In this document: in pieces, positions 7,793 through 17,639 of the stretch
Numbering within the stretch: position 1 is the first letter of the stretch
Layout: each line of letters begins with the position of its first letter
NCBI GenBank assembly: GCA_020635195.1
Contig: JACKAG010000012.1
Location: forward strand, 1-62,678
Direction: 5' to 3'
Source of the DNA: Deltaproteobacteria bacterium
Lineage (GTDB): Bacteria; Bdellovibrionota_B; Oligoflexia; Oligoflexales; Bog-1112
Length of the DNA: 62,678 bases
Notes under the pieces: generated by a model
Seen by the model: the letters and a program-made list of their open reading frames with translations, nothing else
Databases searched by the model: none
What the model was told of the DNA's origin: nothing
Position numbers and translations under genes: made by a program

Positions 7793-9883
7793 TCAGGCAC
7801 CTTTTGTCAGAGCGCTGTGTCGCAAAAGAGCGGCTGTATCCGGTTCCCGGCCTCTGAATTTACGGAATACGTCCATTGGGTGTTCTGAACCGCCACATGC
7901 CAGAATCGTCTCCCGATATCGGTGACCTGTTTTCCGGACCGCATCTTCATTCTCAAGGCCGGCATCCTCAAAGGCTGCAAAAGCATCCGCACTCAGAACT
8001 TCAGCCCACTTGTAGGAGTAATAGCCTGCGGCATAAGCTCCTGCAAAAATATGAGAAAATGAGCAAAGAAACTGGTCTTCTTTCAGGGGTGGCATCACAG
8101 AGGTTTTTCTGGCGATTTCAGCCTGAATGTCGAAAGGAGATCGCGAATCTGATTCAGGGTCCCAGTTATGATGGAGTTCCATATCCAGTAAGGAAATCTG
8201 AACCTGACGTAACATCTGGGAAGCGGAACGAAAAGTTTTTGATGCCAGCAGATTCTGATACAGGTCTTCAGGAAGAGCATCTCCGCTCTGATAATGCAGA
8301 GCCATATTCATCAGAGTCTGACGGTGATAACACCAGTTCTCCATAAACTGACTGGCCAGCTCAACAGCGTCCCATTCAACTCCGTTGATTCCTGACACAT
8401 CGGGATCATCAACTCTGGTCAGCATATGCTGCAAACCATGACCAAACTCATGAAAGAGAGTTTCCACCTCCCGGAAGGTCAGCAAAGCTGGATGAGAACC
8501 ATCAACTGGTGGAGTCGAATTGCAGACCAGATAGGCAACCGGCTTCTGTACAGAACCATCTTTTTTAAGGTACCTGATCTTACAATCATCCATCCAGGCA
8601 CCTCCGCGTTTATTTTCCGGACGTGAGTAGGGGTCCAGAAAAAATGACGCGATATGAGCATTGTTCTCATCGAAAATATTGTAGAATCGAACATCCGGAT
8701 GCCAGACAGAGGTCTCCCCCTGAGCGTCCTGAACCCGAATGCCAAAAAGGCGCTTTACCAGACTAAAGAGGCCATCAAGCACTGAGGAAAGCGGAAAATA
8801 AGGTTTCAGGTCTTCATCTGTAAAAGAGAACTTTTTCTCCTGAAGTCGTTTAGCCCAGTAAGCTATATCCCAGTTTTTCAGAGGCTCTGTTATTCCTTCT
8901 GTCTCAGCCAGAGTCTGTAGTTCTTTCAGTTCGTTCTGTGCATTTGCCCATGCGGCATCCTTCAGCTCATCAAGAAGATGATATACCCGTGATACCTCTC
9001 CTGCCATCTTACGGCTCAGACTTAGCTCTGCATAAGAACGGAATCCAAGAAGGTTTGCCTGCTCCCGTCGCAGGCGAAGAATTTCGATAATTAATGGTCT
9101 GTTGTCATAAGAACCGTCAGAGGCCCGGGTTACAAAAGCCCGGAATAAAGACTCTCTCAGATCACGGCGTTTGCTGTTTTCCATAAAAGGAACAAAAGCT
9201 GGATAGTCCAGACTGACAAGCCATGGCCCTTTTTCCGCTCCTCCGCTTTTTTCCTCAGGAAATTTCTGAGCAAAACGCTGAGCCGCCATACTCAAAAATC
9301 CCGCAGTAAGACCAGTGATATCAGAAGAATCTCTTAATATCATTGAATATTCTTTTGTCGCATCCAGCAGATGGTTAGAAAAATCTGTCGATAGTTGGGT
9401 TAGTTTTGTGGAGATTTCATTAAAACGCTTTCTTTTTTCAGCGGGTAGCTCAATTCCGGAAAGTCTTGCATTTTGGAGGTATTTTTCGATGATCCGTTTG
9501 CGGGCGACAGGCCATGATAAGGTTTCTTTTTGTTCAGAAAGCCTTTTCACCCGCTGAAACATCGCATCACTTTGACTCATGCGAAGATCAAAGGCTACAA
9601 TTTCTGGCTGTACTTCTTCATATGCCTGTCTTAGTTCTGGAGAATTCCGGACACCATTCAGATGGCCGACCGGAGAAATAACATCAGACAGTCTGAGATG
9701 AATATCAGCCAGAGGGACCATCAGATCATCCCATCCGGAAGTATCCTGCTTCTCCAGCTGAAGAAATTTTGCTTCAGCTTCCCTGATGGCCTGGCGAACC
9801 GCGCTGGTCACATGAGATGGTAAAATCTGATCAAACTGTGGAAGACCATCTGTCTGAAGAAGGGGATTTCGCTGTAAGTCCAT
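7793..9883 (-). CDS. prlC: Oligopeptidase A, M3-family zinc metallopeptidase
   Basis: A 696-residue cytoplasmic metallopeptidase of the thimet/oligopeptidase A family, which degrades short peptides including cleaved signal peptides. The zinc motif HEFGH lies at residues 478-482, followed by the third ligand Glu508 in VELASQ. RGGAWMDD and the C-terminal FAGAYAAGYYSYKWAE are also typical. ATG 9883 is preferred: AGGAG lies 9 bases upstream and the protein then starts with the family-like NPLLQTDGLPQFDQI. An in-frame ATG at 9928 would add 15 residues but has no ribosome site. The length is normal for the family. It is alone on its strand here; the cytolysin gene begins 290 bases downstream. Confidence 0.95.
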   Translation of the reverse strand: MDLQRNPLLQTDGLPQFDQILPSHVTSAVRQAIREAEAKFLQLEKQDTSGWDDLMVPLADIHLRLSDVISPVGHLNGVRNSPELRQAYEEVQPEIVAFDLRMSQSDAMFQRVKRLSEQKETLSWPVARKRIIEKYLQNARLSGIELPAEKRKRFNEISTKLTQLSTDFSNHLLDATKEYSMILRDSSDITGLTAGFLSMAAQRFAQKFPEEKSGGAEKGPWLVSLDYPAFVPFMENSKRRDLRESLFRAFVTRASDGSYDNRPLIIEILRLRREQANLLGFRSYAELSLSRKMAGEVSRVYHLLDELKDAAWANAQNELKELQTLAETEGITEPLKNWDIAYWAKRLQEKKFSFTDEDLKPYFPLSSVLDGLFSLVKRLFGIRVQDAQGETSVWHPDVRFYNIFDENNAHIASFFLDPYSRPENKRGGAWMDDCKIRYLKKDGSVQKPVAYLVCNSTPPVDGSHPALLTFREVETLFHEFGHGLQHMLTRVDDPDVSGINGVEWDAVELASQFMENWCYHRQTLMNMALHYQSGDALPEDLYQNLLASKTFRSASQMLRQVQISLLDMELHHNWDPESDSRSPFDIQAEIARKTSVMPPLKEDQFLCSFSHIFAGAYAAGYYSYKWAEVLSADAFAAFEDAGLENEDAVRKTGHRYRETILACGGSEHPMDVFRKFRGREPDTAALLRHSALTKGA

Positions 9884-9928
9884 ATAAGGCGCTCCTGAGT
9901 GAAAAGGCTGATAAAACAGCAGGTCCAT

Positions 9929-10344
9929 TTATACTGCCACACAGACCTTAGTCTTAAGTATCTTAAAAAACAGACAGATCAAGTTAAATCTGAAAAACTT
10001 TTTTATCATAAAATCTGTTTATGACCACCTCCGCCCTCTGGTTGCACAAGGTGACAAAGGATAAGAAACACGAAGCATAGCAAATGACTAAGCTGAGAAC
10101 CTCTCATAAGTATATCACCAAATAAAACCAAAGATTTTAATAGGTAAAGATCATCTGTCTTGCCATATCCGCCGTCAGTCATATTAAAAGAACTGAAACT
10201 TTAATGGTAATTTCAGACTATGCTCCTGTTTCAGACTACAGTGATTTTTTCCCATGCCGATGACTCTATCGCTTAGTGCAGATGGCTGAGAATATCAGCT
10301 AAGCATTTCCATATCTGGTTAACCATCAAGTTCCGTGGTAAGTG
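9929..10344. other. Gene-free intergenic region
   Basis: About 415 bases between the divergent oligopeptidase and hybrid kinase genes. It is AT-rich and should hold both promoters, but I found no convincing -35/-10 pair, hairpin, tRNA or coding frame in it. Confidence 0.5.
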
Positions 10345-11913
10345 ATGAAAGATAATGACAAGATTAGTATCAATCTGAAAACAGTAGGTGAACTTCCGGA
10401 TTTTTTGCTCGAACGGACGCTTTGTCTGTCAGACAGTCTTTTGCAAAAAATTAATCATAACAACGAAATTTCTTCTGAAAATTGTACTTCTGTTGTCATA
10501 CAGCAGAACAATGGTCAGTGGTCTCATACTTGCATGGAGCGTCTCAAAGAAAGAATTCGTAATAAAGAGACAACGGAGGATATTTTCAGCTCAGTCATTA
10601 AAATTTCATCTGAAATATCTGTGACAGATCTTATTGATCAATTTGTCTCCAGCAAAAAAGAAGAAGCAGACTACCTGATGGAAGATCAGGATCATAATTT
10701 CTTTTTATTACATATGGATCATGCTATCGCAGGGCTACTTAGCGCTCTTCTCAGTAGCTATTATCGGGAGCAAAGTTGTGCAAAAAAAATCCATCTGAAA
10801 GATGACTTTCTGAATATCGTCTGTCACGATCTGAGGAATCCACTTGGAGTTATCGGCACATGCTGCAACTTTATTCTGGACGGATACAAAAAGAATCATG
10901 TGAATATCAGAATGCAGATCGACTTTTTAAACAGAATTAAAAACAGTGTCAATAAAGCTTCTGAAATGGTTAGCAATTTGCTTGATATCAATCGTATTCA
11001 GCACAATAGCAGTATTGTTACATTTCAGCAGGTCAGATTAGGGGAGTATCTCAGGGATCTGAAAAATCATCTCAATATTCTGGCTCAGCCAAAATCGATC
11101 CAGCTGGTGATTGAGCCTTATGAACAGGAAATTCTGGTATCGATTGATCCTGCACGATTTGCTCAGATCATTGAAAACCTTGTCATCAATGCAATCAAAT
11201 TTTCTCCGGGAAATACGAAAATAACGATTCGATTTAAAATTTCTACAGAGACTGATCAGGATCAGCTTCCGGATTGCATCATCGATATTATTGATCAAGG
11301 CTATGGAATCCCTGATGATAAAATCAAAACACTCTTTGACATTTTCGAGCAGGGAAGTCACAGTGAAAATTTTGATGCATCCGGATTTGGTATTGGTCTT
11401 TTTATTGTCAAACAGTTCACTCAACTTCATCATGGAAAAATTGTAGTCAAAAATAATCATGATCGTGGTGCAACATTTTCACTGATTTTGCCACGAGCTA
11501 CCACAGAAGACTGCAGACAATCGACAAAAAATTTCAGAGCAAAAATCCTTCTGGTCGAAGATGATCAGGATGTCGCTGAATTTCTCAGGCTTACGCTAGT
11601 TGATATGAATCTTGATGTTCTGACTGCAAATGACGGTGAAGAAGGTGCGGCTATTTTTTTACATGAAGAACCTGATATTGTTCTTTCTGATCTGAAATTA
11701 CCCAAAAAAGATGGTTTTGAGCTTCTTCAGGAAATTAAAAGTATCCGGCCAAAGATACCATATATTTTGATGACAGGCTACTATGACAGTATTTATAATG
11801 AACATGCCCTTAAAATTTTTATGGCAGATAAAATCCTTCATAAGCCATTTGGCCGAGAAGAACTTGAACTTTGCATCAATAAAATTCTTCCCCAAGAAAA
11901 AAAATCAGAATAA
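10345..11913 (+). CDS. Cytoplasmic hybrid histidine kinase with C-terminal receiver
   Basis: A 522-residue protein without membrane segments. Residues ~1-150 match nothing I recognise and may be a sensory region. The HisKA box is CHDLRNPLG with the phospho-accepting His at about 161. The ATP-binding domain has an N box (ENLVINAIKF), G1 box (DQGYGIP) and G2 box (GFGIGLFIVKQF). The receiver domain runs from ~401 to the end, with acidic pocket EDD and phospho-Asp in VLSDLKLP (about 449). ATG 10345 is used; the preceding GTG is an alternative. The lack of an output domain suggests phosphate is passed to another protein. A second hybrid kinase and a cyclic-nucleotide-binding protein follow downstream. 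Confidence 0.92.
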   Translation: MKDNDKISINLKTVGELPDFLLERTLCLSDSLLQKINHNNEISSENCTSVVIQQNNGQWSHTCMERLKERIRNKETTEDIFSSVIKISSEISVTDLIDQFVSSKKEEADYLMEDQDHNFFLLHMDHAIAGLLSALLSSYYREQSCAKKIHLKDDFLNIVCHDLRNPLGVIGTCCNFILDGYKKNHVNIRMQIDFLNRIKNSVNKASEMVSNLLDINRIQHNSSIVTFQQVRLGEYLRDLKNHLNILAQPKSIQLVIEPYEQEILVSIDPARFAQIIENLVINAIKFSPGNTKITIRFKISTETDQDQLPDCIIDIIDQGYGIPDDKIKTLFDIFEQGSHSENFDASGFGIGLFIVKQFTQLHHGKIVVKNNHDRGATFSLILPRATTEDCRQSTKNFRAKILLVEDDQDVAEFLRLTLVDMNLDVLTANDGEEGAAIFLHEEPDIVLSDLKLPKKDGFELLQEIKSIRPKIPYILMTGYYDSIYNEHALKIFMADKILHKPFGREELELCINKILPQEKKSE

Positions 11914-11967
11914 ACTCCATTCTCTTGCATGTAATATAAACATTTATTATCTTTAAAAAAAGACCTG

Positions 11968-12972
11968 TCACAATTCGGAGAGTTTTTTATAAACGGCAAT
12001 ATGAATCAGAGTATGACTCAGGCTTCTGGGTGAAAAACTGATTTTCTCAGCATCTTCAGATCCTGTTATCCGGACAAGGCCAAAATCTTTGGCATTGTTC
12101 AGAAAACTGAGGTCAAATTTCTGCCCAACTATGCGCTCCATATTTTTCTGAAGTTCTGCGGATGTCAGGGTGATGTCACGGGAAAGGTCAGGAGCTGTTT
12201 TCTCGACATATCTGACCATAGCAGCCAGAATACGAACTTCCCGGTTTGCAATTCTGGTATCCAGGATTCTTTTCATTTTTTTACGCTGCAAACTTTTGAT
12301 AAATTCAGCATAATCTTTTATCTTCAGAGCATCTTCTACAGTAAAATATTTTTGTTTCTTATCCTGCTCAATTCTGACAGGAATCAGGCCACAATCGATA
12401 AAAATCTGAAAAATAACATCAATTTCCTCACGACTCTTCAGTAAGATCATTTCCAGAAGATGTTGCATATCCTCAGGGAATACTGCTTCTACATCGTCTT
12501 CAACAATGGTGCGAAGCATAGGAGCACAGACAGAAATTGTACTGGCCATCTGGGCACTGGTATAAAAATAGCTGATCTGGTTCCCTGACAGATATTCCAT
12601 ATGATTGACTGTTTTAGAATAATTTTTATTCATCTGATCCAGACGATAGGTGAAATCTTTCAGGACAACTTTCATCCATTCCGGAAGAGCTGCCATTAGG
12701 GTCGAAATTTTCCGGTGTGGTACTTGTCGTACCACAACTTCGCTCAGTGCCCGGGCAGAAGCAAGTCTTTCTTTATTAGTCAGGCAGGTCAAAGTGCCAA
12801 GGACTTCACCTGCTCCCATCTCTGAAAGAGGGATCACTTTCCCTTCATAACTCGAAAAAATCTGAACCCTTCCACTTTGTATAAAGTACAAATCTCCGCC
12901 AGGATCTCCTTTATTAAAGAGCACATCTCCTCCCGAAAAATACAGGATTTCTCCTTCATCGACTTTCTGCAC
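11968..12972 (-). CDS. Cyclic-nucleotide-binding-domain protein with novel C-terminal region
   Basis: A 334-residue protein. The N-terminal ~110 residues form a cNMP-binding beta-barrel as in Crp: FNKGDPGGDLYFIQSGRVQI, then GAGEVLGTLTCLTNKERLASARA corresponding to the phosphate-binding cassette. The remaining ~220 residues are helical and do not show a Crp-type DNA-binding winged helix that I can recognise, so it may sense a nucleotide and act through protein contacts. GTG 12972 is chosen because GGGAGG lies 4 bases upstream; the alternative TTG at 12984 overlaps that ribosome site. It sits between two hybrid kinases and is divergent from the second. Ligand and output are unknown. Confidence 0.82.
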   Translation of the reverse strand: MQKVDEGEILYFSGGDVLFNKGDPGGDLYFIQSGRVQIFSSYEGKVIPLSEMGAGEVLGTLTCLTNKERLASARALSEVVVRQVPHRKISTLMAALPEWMKVVLKDFTYRLDQMNKNYSKTVNHMEYLSGNQISYFYTSAQMASTISVCAPMLRTIVEDDVEAVFPEDMQHLLEMILLKSREEIDVIFQIFIDCGLIPVRIEQDKKQKYFTVEDALKIKDYAEFIKSLQRKKMKRILDTRIANREVRILAAMVRYVEKTAPDLSRDITLTSAELQKNMERIVGQKFDLSFLNNAKDFGLVRITGSEDAEKISFSPRSLSHTLIHIAVYKKLSEL

Positions 12973-13006
12973 GAAACCTCCCAAAAGTGCTAATTATCAT
13001 TAATCG

Positions 13007-13023
13007 GATCACAGTGTGTGATC
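13007..13023. promoter_or_regulatory. 17-bp perfect palindrome GATCACA-GTG-TGTGATC
   Basis: Two 7-base arms, exact reverse complements around GTG, lie 35 bases upstream of the cNMP-binding protein start and in the divergent gap before the second hybrid kinase. The half-site TGTGA is that of Crp-type operators but in the inverted arrangement (TCACA-N3-TGTGA). Autoregulation by a Crp-like factor is possible; the neighbouring protein itself lacks a visible DNA-binding domain. Confidence 0.45.
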
Positions 13024-13239
13024 TATAAACTAAAGAAATAAGGAATTATAATAGCTATGAAATCATTTAAACGGACTCATTATAATTTATTAAAAATAAC
13101 AATTAAAATCATCATCTTATCGACAGATTAAGATGATGATATAACTTTTAATCCTAATGATATTTCTTATGATACCGAAATCATAAAAGACAAAAAATAT
13201 ATATCAGAATATATTTTCACACAGCTGAGCATATTGCAG

Positions 13240-14856
13240 ATGAGCAAAAATTTGCAAAAAAAGCAGAAAGCCCGCCGCTCTGAAGATCAGAAAATACATG
13301 AATCAACAAGCGCAGAAAGTATGGCTCAGTTCCTTGCAAAAATGAGTCATGAAATCCGAAATCCTCTGAATATTATTGTCGGAGCAACTGAAATCCTCCG
13401 GGAATCAGCTATCTCTGAAGAGCATCAAAAATATGTTGATATTCTTGACCAGGCCAGCAACAATCTCCTCAGTCTGATCAATGACGTACTGGATATCAGT
13501 AAAATTGAAGCAGGTCAGACAGAGCTGGATCTGACAGAAGTCTGTCTTGCAGAGCTGCTTGAATCAATCTCCCATATGCTCGCGCTTAAAGCTGAGAAAA
13601 AAAAGACGACCCTCCTGACACAGATAGACCGACAGTGCCCAGCTTTTATTATAACGGACAAGTTGAAATTAAAGCAGATTCTTTCAAATCTTCTGAGTAA
13701 TGCGATTAAGTTTACAGAAAATGGTCATATATCCGTCCGTGTCCGCAGACAAGCTGAAGGACTTGAATTCTGTGTCGAGGACACAGGAATTGGTATTCCT
13801 CAGGAAGCTCAGAAATCCATTTTTGAGTCTTATAAACAGGCCTCTCCACAAACAGGAAGTCAATTCGGAGGGACTGGTCTTGGTCTTGCCATTGTTCAGT
13901 CCCTGACAACACTACTGGGTGGAAAAGTTTGGCTTAAGAGTGCCCCAGGAAAAGGAAGTTCTTTCTTCTTTACTCTGCCGCTGAAGATGATCCCGGAAAA
14001 GATCTCTGCAAAGCAATGCTCAGATATATCGCATCAGCTATCTGAAAAAAATGAATACAAACCCCTCCTCCTGGTGATTGAAGATGAGGAAGATTTGCTC
14101 GATGTATTTGCAGATATTTTTAATGATCAGAATATTGAGCTTCAGCTGACCAGTAATCCGGAATTCGCTCTGCAAGAGATAAAAAACCGATCATTTGATG
14201 CGATTCTTTCAGATTTTCATATGCCTTCCATGACTGGACTTGAGCTTTTAAAAAAGATACGAAAGCAGCATATTGAGACTCCTTTTATTCTGATGACAGG
14301 TGATAGTAGTAAGCAACTGATCATTGAAGGTTTCAGAGCTGGAGTGATGGATCTGATCGAGAAACCTTTTGAAGAATCAGAACTTGTGAGTATCGTGTGG
14401 AAGTCGATCAGAAAAGGGAAAAAACTCAAAGAACTACGACAGCTTGCAATAAAAGAAAAAAAACTTCCGGCACTAAATATTCTTATAGCAGAAGATTCTC
14501 AGGAAAATCAGTTTCTTCTTAAAACGTTCCTGAGAAATAGTCCGTGTAAGCTGAATTTCTGTAATAATGGACAAGAAGCGATTGAGTCTTTCAGAAATTC
14601 AGTCAGTGATTTGATTATTATGGATATAGAAATGCCAGTCCTGAATGGTTATGAGGCGACAAAAGAAATAAGAAAAATAGAAACACAGGAAATGAGAAAG
14701 CCTTCTTATATTGTCGCTTTATCCGCCCATGCTCTTCAGTCTGAAGTAAATAAGGCTCTGGAAGCTGGCTGTGATCATTACATTACGAAACCTGTCAAAA
14801 AATCAATCCTCATTGATCTGATAGCAGAATTTTATGACAGATCAGAAAAACATTAA
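13240..14856 (+). CDS. Cytoplasmic hybrid histidine kinase with two receivers
   Basis: A 538-residue soluble protein. HisKA is near the N terminus (MSHEIRNPLN, His about 37). The ATPase domain shows NLLSNAIKFT, VEDTGIGIP and FGGTGLGLAIV. Two receivers follow: the first with IEDEEDLLD and phospho-Asp in ILSDFHMP (about 325), the second with IAEDSQENQ and phospho-Asp in IIMDIEMPVLNG (about 462). There is no sensory or membrane domain, so the signal probably arrives via a partner. The start at ATG 13240 is preferred to the TTG at 13234; no good ribosome site is seen for either. Two receivers on one kinase usually indicate a branched phosphorelay. It is divergent from the cNMP-binding gene. Confidence 0.93.
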   Translation: MSKNLQKKQKARRSEDQKIHESTSAESMAQFLAKMSHEIRNPLNIIVGATEILRESAISEEHQKYVDILDQASNNLLSLINDVLDISKIEAGQTELDLTEVCLAELLESISHMLALKAEKKKTTLLTQIDRQCPAFIITDKLKLKQILSNLLSNAIKFTENGHISVRVRRQAEGLEFCVEDTGIGIPQEAQKSIFESYKQASPQTGSQFGGTGLGLAIVQSLTTLLGGKVWLKSAPGKGSSFFFTLPLKMIPEKISAKQCSDISHQLSEKNEYKPLLLVIEDEEDLLDVFADIFNDQNIELQLTSNPEFALQEIKNRSFDAILSDFHMPSMTGLELLKKIRKQHIETPFILMTGDSSKQLIIEGFRAGVMDLIEKPFEESELVSIVWKSIRKGKKLKELRQLAIKEKKLPALNILIAEDSQENQFLLKTFLRNSPCKLNFCNNGQEAIESFRNSVSDLIIMDIEMPVLNGYEATKEIRKIETQEMRKPSYIVALSAHALQSEVNKALEAGCDHYITKPVKKSILIDLIAEFYDRSEKH

Positions 14857-14968
14857 AATCTATAGAGAAAAACACAGGCATGAGCATGTATAAGCTACTA
14901 TACTGTTCAAATCTTAAATGTTGTTCGAAATCAGGCTCTGCAGAAAAAACATCTGTAGTCCAAATAAT

Positions 14969-16402
14969 TTATGGATCTGAGTCTTTTTGCTCGGAACTGT
15001 TGTGCTTTTGTTTATCTTGTATGTATAAGAAAACAGCATAGCCAGCTACAATACCTGCTCCTGCAACTGTTGAGGGTATCCACCAGCGACGGAATATGGA
15101 CCTTTTTTTGATTGTCTTCCCTGTTGATCCCGGTCCTTCAATGACAGAATGAGCTGAGTCTGTTGGGGGTGACAGAGGAGTTTTTAGTGTTGTCGCTTTT
15201 TCTTCTTTCATATTCTTATTGATTTTAGCAGGCCCATATTGGGGATAAGGATATGCTATAATCTGGCTTTCCGGCAACAGTGTATCTTTAAATTTGTGAT
15301 ATAAATTATAAAGCATCTCATTTCTGTATTTATGATATCCATTTGGCTGTAGTTTCAGGACCTCTGATCTGCTAAGACCTGATGCTCGTTGCTCTGTAAT
15401 CCACATGGAGGCAACTCCACAATTATTTGTTCCCTGAAGCAGAGATCTGGTGTTTTTTGAATTATTTTTTATCTCTTTATAATCTGGTCTTTGTATATCT
15501 TTATATTGAGAAATCAATTCCTCAAGCTTCTGCGCTTTCTCAACGGTATAAAAATGAGGATGAGAAACTTCCCAGATATCCCCAAAATATGTGTGTTTCG
15601 TACGTGCTATCTGAACAGGAAATTCTCTTTGTTGATATTTTATAAAGATCTTATTTTTATTCATGATAATTTCGATCGATGAGTTTTTAATTGATCCGGC
15701 TTTTCTATAATATTCATTTAAATACGAGATCACATCAGAGTCATCAGGTCTTTGAGTCGTTTTAAAGTTATGTTTTGTTTCTCTGTACTTAACCTGAGTT
15801 GTGTTTGACAGCTCTTCAATAGATTCCAGAACTGCTTGTTGAATCTGCTGAATTTTTTTAGTGTCTATAGAAGATGTTCTGTTCCCTGTAAAATTCCAGT
15901 GTTCAAATTCTAGTACTGGAGGATCGTTTTCTAATTCATTTAAATCAATAATAACTGTTTCCCAATGTACGTCTCTTGTGTTAACATTAAGTGAAAGTAT
16001 TGGGTATTGTGTTTTCAGATGCCTGCTTTCGTCCGTATAATATAGAATCAATCGATCTTTTATGTTCTCTTTAAGACTATTAAAGTCATTAGTTGTCAGA
16101 CCTGATGCCTGAAGATTTTGCTGTTGTACTGGCATTGCTATCAGCCTTGGATATCTGCTTTCAAGAATTTCATCATAATGGGCAAGATTCTCAGATATCA
16201 GCATAGAATCTTTCGATGTGGCTATACCATCTGTTATGGATAAACTGATTTCGCTATTATCACGTTGTTCTTCCTGAGGCTGTTCTTCCTGAAGTTGTTC
16301 CGGAGAGACTGTTTTTGTTGTTCTCTGACAGGAATAAGCGATACAGATTATGAAAATAAGATATTTGCAGGAAAAAAAAGAGTTTTGTTTGAGCAAAATC
16401 AT
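14969..16402 (-). CDS. Secreted protein with N-terminal lipid-like signal and C-terminal membrane helix
   Basis: A 477-residue protein of unknown function. Starting at ATG 16402 gives a hydrophobic signal ending IAYSC (Cys25), a near-match to a lipobox; a Glu/Gln-rich linker follows. The central region contains DVHWETVIIDL (about 144-154) and, 180 residues later, LLQGTNNCGVASMW around Cys328, motifs reminiscent of cysteine peptidases, but the spacing fits no family well. Near the C terminus a basic cluster (KKRSIFRRWW) precedes a membrane segment and a polar tail. A longer reading from 16525 adds 41 residues without a better signal. The region up to the kinase end at 14856 holds nothing clear. 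Confidence 0.65.
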   Translation of the reverse strand: MILLKQNSFFSCKYLIFIICIAYSCQRTTKTVSPEQLQEEQPQEEQRDNSEISLSITDGIATSKDSMLISENLAHYDEILESRYPRLIAMPVQQQNLQASGLTTNDFNSLKENIKDRLILYYTDESRHLKTQYPILSLNVNTRDVHWETVIIDLNELENDPPVLEFEHWNFTGNRTSSIDTKKIQQIQQAVLESIEELSNTTQVKYRETKHNFKTTQRPDDSDVISYLNEYYRKAGSIKNSSIEIIMNKNKIFIKYQQREFPVQIARTKHTYFGDIWEVSHPHFYTVEKAQKLEELISQYKDIQRPDYKEIKNNSKNTRSLLQGTNNCGVASMWITEQRASGLSRSEVLKLQPNGYHKYRNEMLYNLYHKFKDTLLPESQIIAYPYPQYGPAKINKNMKEEKATTLKTPLSPPTDSAHSVIEGPGSTGKTIKKRSIFRRWWIPSTVAGAGIVAGYAVFLYIQDKQKHNSSEQKDSDP

Positions 16403-16577
16403 TATCTTTATATCCAGTCCAGGATATTGATGTGTGTTTTTTATGAACTTAATAAAAAATCTGAAATTTTTGATCTTCAGACTTTTTATTTTATTTATGA
16501 TACCGATAAAAAGCAGTTGAGTCATCTGATAAAAGGTGTTGTCCTGTTTATAAATAAAAAAGTATGAGAGAAGACGT

Positions 16578-17603
16578 TTATAGTGCAGACCCCTGACAAT
16601 ATTCCAGGAGTGCAGCTCCCCATGTCAGTCCTGATCCGACTACAGCCACAAGCAGTAACTCTCCGTCCCGAAAGCGATGCCAGTTCGAAGATAACACAGC
16701 AGGAGCACCCGCAGCTCCCTGGTTGCCTCGTTTGTCAACATTGAATAAATGACGGGAATCCGGAATCCCAAGCTTCTGACAAGCTGATGTCAGCATTCTC
16801 AGGTTTGCCTGATGCCCGATAAAATAATCCAGATCACTCACCGATAAAGCGTGTTTCTGAAGCATTTCTTCCGAAACTTCACAGGTTTTCGACACCGCAA
16901 ATTTTTGAACTCTCGCACCCTGCTGAGAAAATAAACCGGCAACAGGAATCCTTACCAAAGCAGAACCTGTAGGATCAGAACGAATCATTGTGTCAAGAAT
17001 CCGGAAACCACGGATTCCTCGCTGTCCCCGGCGAAGCAAGGAAGCTGCCGCCCCATCTCCGAAGAGCACACAACTTTTACGGTCCGTATAATCAAGACAG
17101 AGAGTATATCTTTCCACATTGAAAATAGCCGCTGATGTTCCGACACCAGACTTCAGCATAGCCGTTGCAACAGATAAATTTGTGACAAACGAACTACAGG
17201 CGGAGTTGACATCGAAACAAGCCCCTGTAAGTTTAAGTTTGTCTGCAATTAGGGAAGCCTGAGCGGGAATATAATCATCCGGGACAGATGTGCCGCAAAT
17301 GACTATATCCGGTCTGATATTATTACAGCCGTCCCTGTCTTTCAGCATGTCCCAGGATGCATCGACTATTGAACTTGCAGATGGCACATCTCCGTTTTTG
17401 CGCATCGCATCAACAGACGTTTGTGCATATCTCAGATTCTGAATCTGATCCCGGCTGAGCACACTGTGTCGTCGCTGGATACCTGTCCTTTCCTCAACCC
17501 ATGATGCCGAAGACCCGATATCCAGCTGCTCAAAAAATTCATTATCCAGCTCATGCTCCGGATACTGATGGCCCATTGCCGTAATATAAATATCCTCTTT
17601 CAT
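16578..17603 (-). CDS. fabH: 3-oxoacyl-ACP synthase III (KAS III) homologue
   Basis: A 341-residue thiolase-fold condensing enzyme. KAS III starts fatty-acid chains by joining acetyl-CoA (or a related primer) to malonyl-ACP. The catalytic triad is intact: Cys136 in NSACSSF, His264 in GHQANLRM and Asn294 in KRGNQGAAG. It lies 36 bases downstream of fabG on the same strand, so the two are probably co-transcribed. A second, differently placed fabH is at 48263-49306; the present copy is the more diverged in sequence and may use another primer or serve a dedicated lipid pathway. No acyl-carrier protein or malonyltransferase gene lies nearby. Confidence 0.88.
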   Translation of the reverse strand: MKEDIYITAMGHQYPEHELDNEFFEQLDIGSSASWVEERTGIQRRHSVLSRDQIQNLRYAQTSVDAMRKNGDVPSASSIVDASWDMLKDRDGCNNIRPDIVICGTSVPDDYIPAQASLIADKLKLTGACFDVNSACSSFVTNLSVATAMLKSGVGTSAAIFNVERYTLCLDYTDRKSCVLFGDGAAASLLRRGQRGIRGFRILDTMIRSDPTGSALVRIPVAGLFSQQGARVQKFAVSKTCEVSEEMLQKHALSVSDLDYFIGHQANLRMLTSACQKLGIPDSRHLFNVDKRGNQGAAGAPAVLSSNWHRFRDGELLLVAVVGSGLTWGAALLEYCQGSAL

Positions 17604-17639
17604 GTTTGGCCTATGTTAACATATTGATTTTATAGAAAG

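Noticed and set aside
14969..16402. Assignment to the Ulp1/YopJ (clan CE) peptidases
   Set aside because: The HW and QxxxxC motifs resemble that clan, but they are about 180 residues apart instead of roughly 65, and the Gln-Cys distance is one residue short.
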